Of a stretch of DNA of 64,000 nt, positions 62,701 to 64,000 are shown piece by piece. This DNA is from Akkermansia muciniphila (GTDB lineage Bacteria; Verrucomicrobiota; Verrucomicrobiia; Verrucomicrobiales; V1-33): positions 1 to 64,000 of the forward strand of contig CAMDJM010000001.1 in NCBI GenBank assembly GCA_945900785.1, written 5' to 3'. Position 1 is the stretch's first letter, and each line of letters starts with the position of its first letter. Below the pieces are notes generated by a model. The model was not told the origin of the DNA and did not search any database. It saw nothing but the letters and a program-made list of their open reading frames with translations. Position numbers and translations under genes: made by a program.

Positions 62701-63197
62701 TTGAAGTCATCACCCGCCGCCTTGAAGACCGCGGCGGCGGCCTCGCCCGCGTTAACGGCCGCCCCCGCCTCGTCGAAGGCCTCGCCATGCCCCGCGAGGA
62801 AGCGGAATTCGCCCTCACCTATTACAATACCCTCACCACCTGGATCGATCTCGACCAACTCCTCACCGCCTTCGGCCTCACCCGCGACGACTTCCAGCCG
62901 GGCTTGGACCGCAGCGAAAAAATCACCACCGCCATCCGGAATCTCGCCGCCCGCATGCCCACCTACATCACCCTGAAAGACGTGAAAAAGCGCTGGGGCC
63001 ACGGCCAGGAGGACATCTTCCCTGTCACCCAATTTGAAAAACTCTGGGGCGACATGTCCGCCCTCCCCGAGATCAACACCCAATTCCTCGTCGTCCCCCG
63101 CACCCGCGGCCAGCAGCTCAAAGACCAGTCCCAACTCGACGGCTGGCTCCGCGACGGCTCCGCCGCCCATGTAGAGTCCCTCTGCGAATGGAGTTAG
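59790..63197 (+). CDS. GHMP sugar kinase/nucleotide-sugar pyrophosphorylase fusion
   Basis: An 1135-residue cytoplasmic protein in two halves. Residues about 150-620 resemble GHMP kinases of the fucokinase type: [56 protein letters not shown] and [12 protein letters not shown]. Residues about 755-1125 look like a UDP-glucose-type pyrophosphorylase: LAAGAGSRW with a Lys soon after (KALHPF), [30 protein letters not shown] and [11 protein letters not shown] repeat-derived linker at about 718-755 joins them. Fkp of Bacteroides has a kinase and a pyrophosphorylase in the opposite order. It would make a nucleotide sugar from a free sugar; which sugar is unknown. Confidence 0.75.
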   Translation: MSLLELITSPDPTVRNQALDAFCARLTLSQLLEEAAVLDDFRRNSDNLYDRVRALFFLASLHRFHLPSRPDLKSGGHIPFLGYEQLLHRRFEEATDTFLTAQKAQGPSDALSSSLAAAYHRLAFQTLADQVRRSVRTVRGNQWMFRMGHPKDQPLRFRPELLTLEAEGSFPILRERTPVRMDLTHSAWSDIFFLGMDFPEGARVLNVSVDLGVHGRDTTTTPPVSAWLRVIEEPVLRLVSVDLQARADITNLAEVFDFAKDYLGLLKAAVIASGLVPPGIEGSGASLTDLLAEMLGPNRGLELVSSVNDIPKGSRLAVSTNLLAALIGVCMRATGQAESLTGPLLEPERRLILARALLGEWIGGSGGGWQDSGGVWPGIKLIEGTPSQPGDPEHGISRGRLMPKHHVFTRSEIPDSARQKLQDSLVLVHGGMAQNVGPILEMVTEKYLLRSASEWTARQEALGFLDEIVTALGQGDIAKVGAVTTRNFEGPIQTIIPWASTHYTERLIEQVRAEFGGDFHGFWMLGGMSGGGMGFMFAPHRKAEAQQRLQAIMSATKRDLQHALPFAMEPVVYDFAINENGSFADLLTGPDALMPSGYFALTIPELVRQDRRTLSTQRRAELDKFGAACRTRPELRGMVQTLFDALLPRTKSDTDTGTLTTFLTENGFDAAQHETIRAALREGRIGLAQNRLPANATIEDVLPGDVHIISPTGASAQVPTINHQPSTINPSEAAPSLNSQPSTLNQSQGEAALAAGTVAVITLAAGAGSRWTQGAGVCKALHPFAKLGGRHRTFLETHLAKSRRLSRQSGTPIPHLFTTSFLTHGPTLDFLTQRANYHYQGPLLLSPGRSIGLRMVPTGRDLRFAWEEMPQQMLDEQQQKVRDSLRTALIGWATGTGEAADYTDNLPLQCLHPTGHWYEVANLLHNGTLTELLAQRPQLKTLMLHNIDTLGADADPAILGHHLASGAALTFEVITRRLEDRGGGLARVNGRPRLVEGLAMPREEAEFALTYYNTLTTWIDLDQLLTAFGLTRDDFQPGLDRSEKITTAIRNLAARMPTYITLKDVKKRWGHGQEDIFPVTQFEKLWGDMSALPEINTQFLVVPRTRGQQLKDQSQLDGWLRDGSAAHVESLCEWS
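61949..62024. repeat. Heptad CATCAAC/TCTCAAC repeats inside the fusion gene
   Basis: Four perfect CATCAAC units (61949-61976) are followed by AAGCGAAGCCGCC, then four looser units ending TCAAC (61997-62024), then a near-copy of the spacer at 62032-62044. The tract is read as a Ser/Thr/Asn/Gln/Pro linker between the kinase and pyrophosphorylase halves. It looks like an intergenic-type repeat that has settled in a coding region without breaking the frame. Confidence 0.8.
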
Positions 63198-63623
63198 GGG
63201 GCCGCGGCTTTGTAAGTCGCCCCGGAGCACCAGACTCCAGAGGGATGGGGGAGAACAGCCATCCCGGCTTTCCCGCCCGGCAATCCCGGGGGTGCCCTCC
63301 ACGACACGCGGGGCGCGTGTGCTCCCCTCCAACATCCGTGGCCGCACACCTTTGAACTGGACATGTCCAGAGAAACGGGCTACCGAAAAATAGGATAATT
63401 CAGCAATAGTTTTTTTCACAGGCCTGCCATCTTCCCCACCCCGCCGCTATGGCAACGCACTTCCTCCTAACCCCACTCAACGGCCTGGCGAAGCGCTTGA
63501 GCAAAGCGCACCCAATCAACAAAACGGATGCAGACAACAGCTGGAATGGCATCTGTCGTGTCATCGGTGCCTCCCGCAGGCCGTCGGCTGACCTTAAGTG
63601 TTTATAGCTTCTACACACTATCC
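63198..63623. other. Intergenic region with short palindromes
   Basis: No gene is visible. It contains a seven-base hairpin with a three-base loop (ACACGCG/CGCGTGT at 63304-63320) and a ten-base palindrome GGACATGTCC at about 63359. Near the start is CCCGG/CCGGG pairing that may act as a weak terminator for the fusion gene. The last 60 bases before 63624 probably hold the promoter for the final gene, but no clear boxes are seen. Confidence 0.4.
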
Positions 63624-63971
63624 ATGAACGAGAACATTACCCGCATCACACCGGCTAAACGAATTTGGAAGCGAATTGCACTTGCCGGAGCATTCCTCTT
63701 CCTGGCCTTCTGCTCCATCGTAATCTGGCACAAGCACGACTTTTGCAGCGGATCGGCCGACCACTACGCATCCCGTGCGAAGCAACTTCGGGCAGACTCA
63801 GAGATTCCCACGCTTACACCAACCGAACGAAGAGAGCATTTGATCGCAGCCGAATGGCACGACGTCATCTCTCATAAGTATTTGGTGGCAGCGCACCAGC
63901 CGTGGCGACCGTATTCAAACTACCCACTCATTACACCTGACGAACAGCGCATCGCCGCCACCAAGTATTGA
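63624..63971 (+). CDS. Small membrane-anchored protein, unknown function
   Basis: A 115-residue protein with one N-terminal membrane helix (IALAGAFLFLAFCSIVIW) followed by HKHDFCSGSADHYASRAKQL and a C-terminal block AAHQPWRPYSNYPLITPDEQ. These blocks look like a small conserved family of this phylum, function unknown. The ATG at 63624 is chosen over an upstream in-frame ATG because the helix then lies near the start. It ends near the right edge of the window. Confidence 0.6.
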   Translation: MNENITRITPAKRIWKRIALAGAFLFLAFCSIVIWHKHDFCSGSADHYASRAKQLRADSEIPTLTPTERREHLIAAEWHDVISHKYLVAAHQPWRPYSNYPLITPDEQRIAATKY

Positions 63972-64000
63972 GGACTAAATCCCAAATGCCCGGGTAAACC

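Noticed and set aside
62013-63419. 468-codon open frame antisense to the fusion gene
   Set aside because: Shadow of a GC-rich gene; the product is very Glu/Gly-rich with no motif.
1-64000. CRISPR arrays, rRNA genes, complete tRNA genes, phage genes
   Set aside because: I saw no regular repeat-spacer array, no rRNA or complete tRNA signature, and no capsid, terminase or integrase genes.

Overview
The window looks like a chromosomal segment of a GC-rich member of the Verrucomicrobiota, probably Verrucomicrobiales. The clues are a PEP-CTERM protein with an arginine-rich tail, a DUF1800/DUF1501 pair, a ThuA-DUF1080 fusion beside a Tat-exported Gfo/Idh/MocA oxidoreductase, a giant lamin-tail/CotH protein, a TIGR03790/DUF2851 pair, and short heptad and REP-like repeats. 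This placement is inferred from gene content; no rRNA or tRNA gene was recognised.

Layout. 1-1260 is degraded, with a dockerin-like remnant. 1.3-10.3 kb holds core and envelope genes: a PAP2 phosphatase, an ArnT-like GT39 transferase, an apparent rpoN/zinc-ribbon-GYF/ftsY operon on the minus strand, and an MsbA-like ABC exporter. 10.4-13.6 kb carries a membrane protein translationally coupled to a DUF1800 protein and followed by a DUF1501 protein. 13.66-18.82 kb is an AT-rich accessory island (two GT-A type glycosyltransferases, a PEP-CTERM protein, two small exported or anchored proteins). It lies between two copies of the last 46 codons of ispH: one still attached to ispH, one stranded next to the DUF1501 gene. 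The copies differ at six bases, all synonymous, which suggests an element that entered the 3' part of ispH and supplied a replacement tail.

18.8-38.1 kb has ispH, an L,D-transpeptidase, a 1000-residue Cys-rich secreted protein, hrpB, an ABM-domain protein, a 1841-residue LTD/LamG/CotH protein, two lipoproteins and a secreted protein whose frame is broken by a frameshift. 38.1-48.1 kb has a REP-like inverted repeat, an M3 oligopeptidase, sbcDC (with a G-quadruplex motif against the sbcD start), a small basic protein and an Uup-type ABC-F ATPase. 48.4-51.8 kb looks like a lipid-related cluster: an Mpo1-like membrane protein, a membrane-anchored class III aminotransferase and a phosphatidylserine decarboxylase. 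51.9-54.9 kb encodes probable 3-keto-glycoside enzymes. 55.1-63.2 kb has an HtrA protease, the TIGR03790/DUF2851 pair and an 1135-residue protein fusing a GHMP sugar kinase (N-terminal) to a nucleotide-sugar pyrophosphorylase (C-terminal), the reverse order of Bacteroides Fkp. Heptad DNA repeats encode the linker.

Many genes deal with the envelope: lipid A-type sugar transfer, lipid export, peptidoglycan crosslinking, phospholipid synthesis, surface protein export and nucleotide-sugar supply. The strongest candidates for something new are the ispH tail-swapping island and the reversed kinase-pyrophosphorylase fusion.
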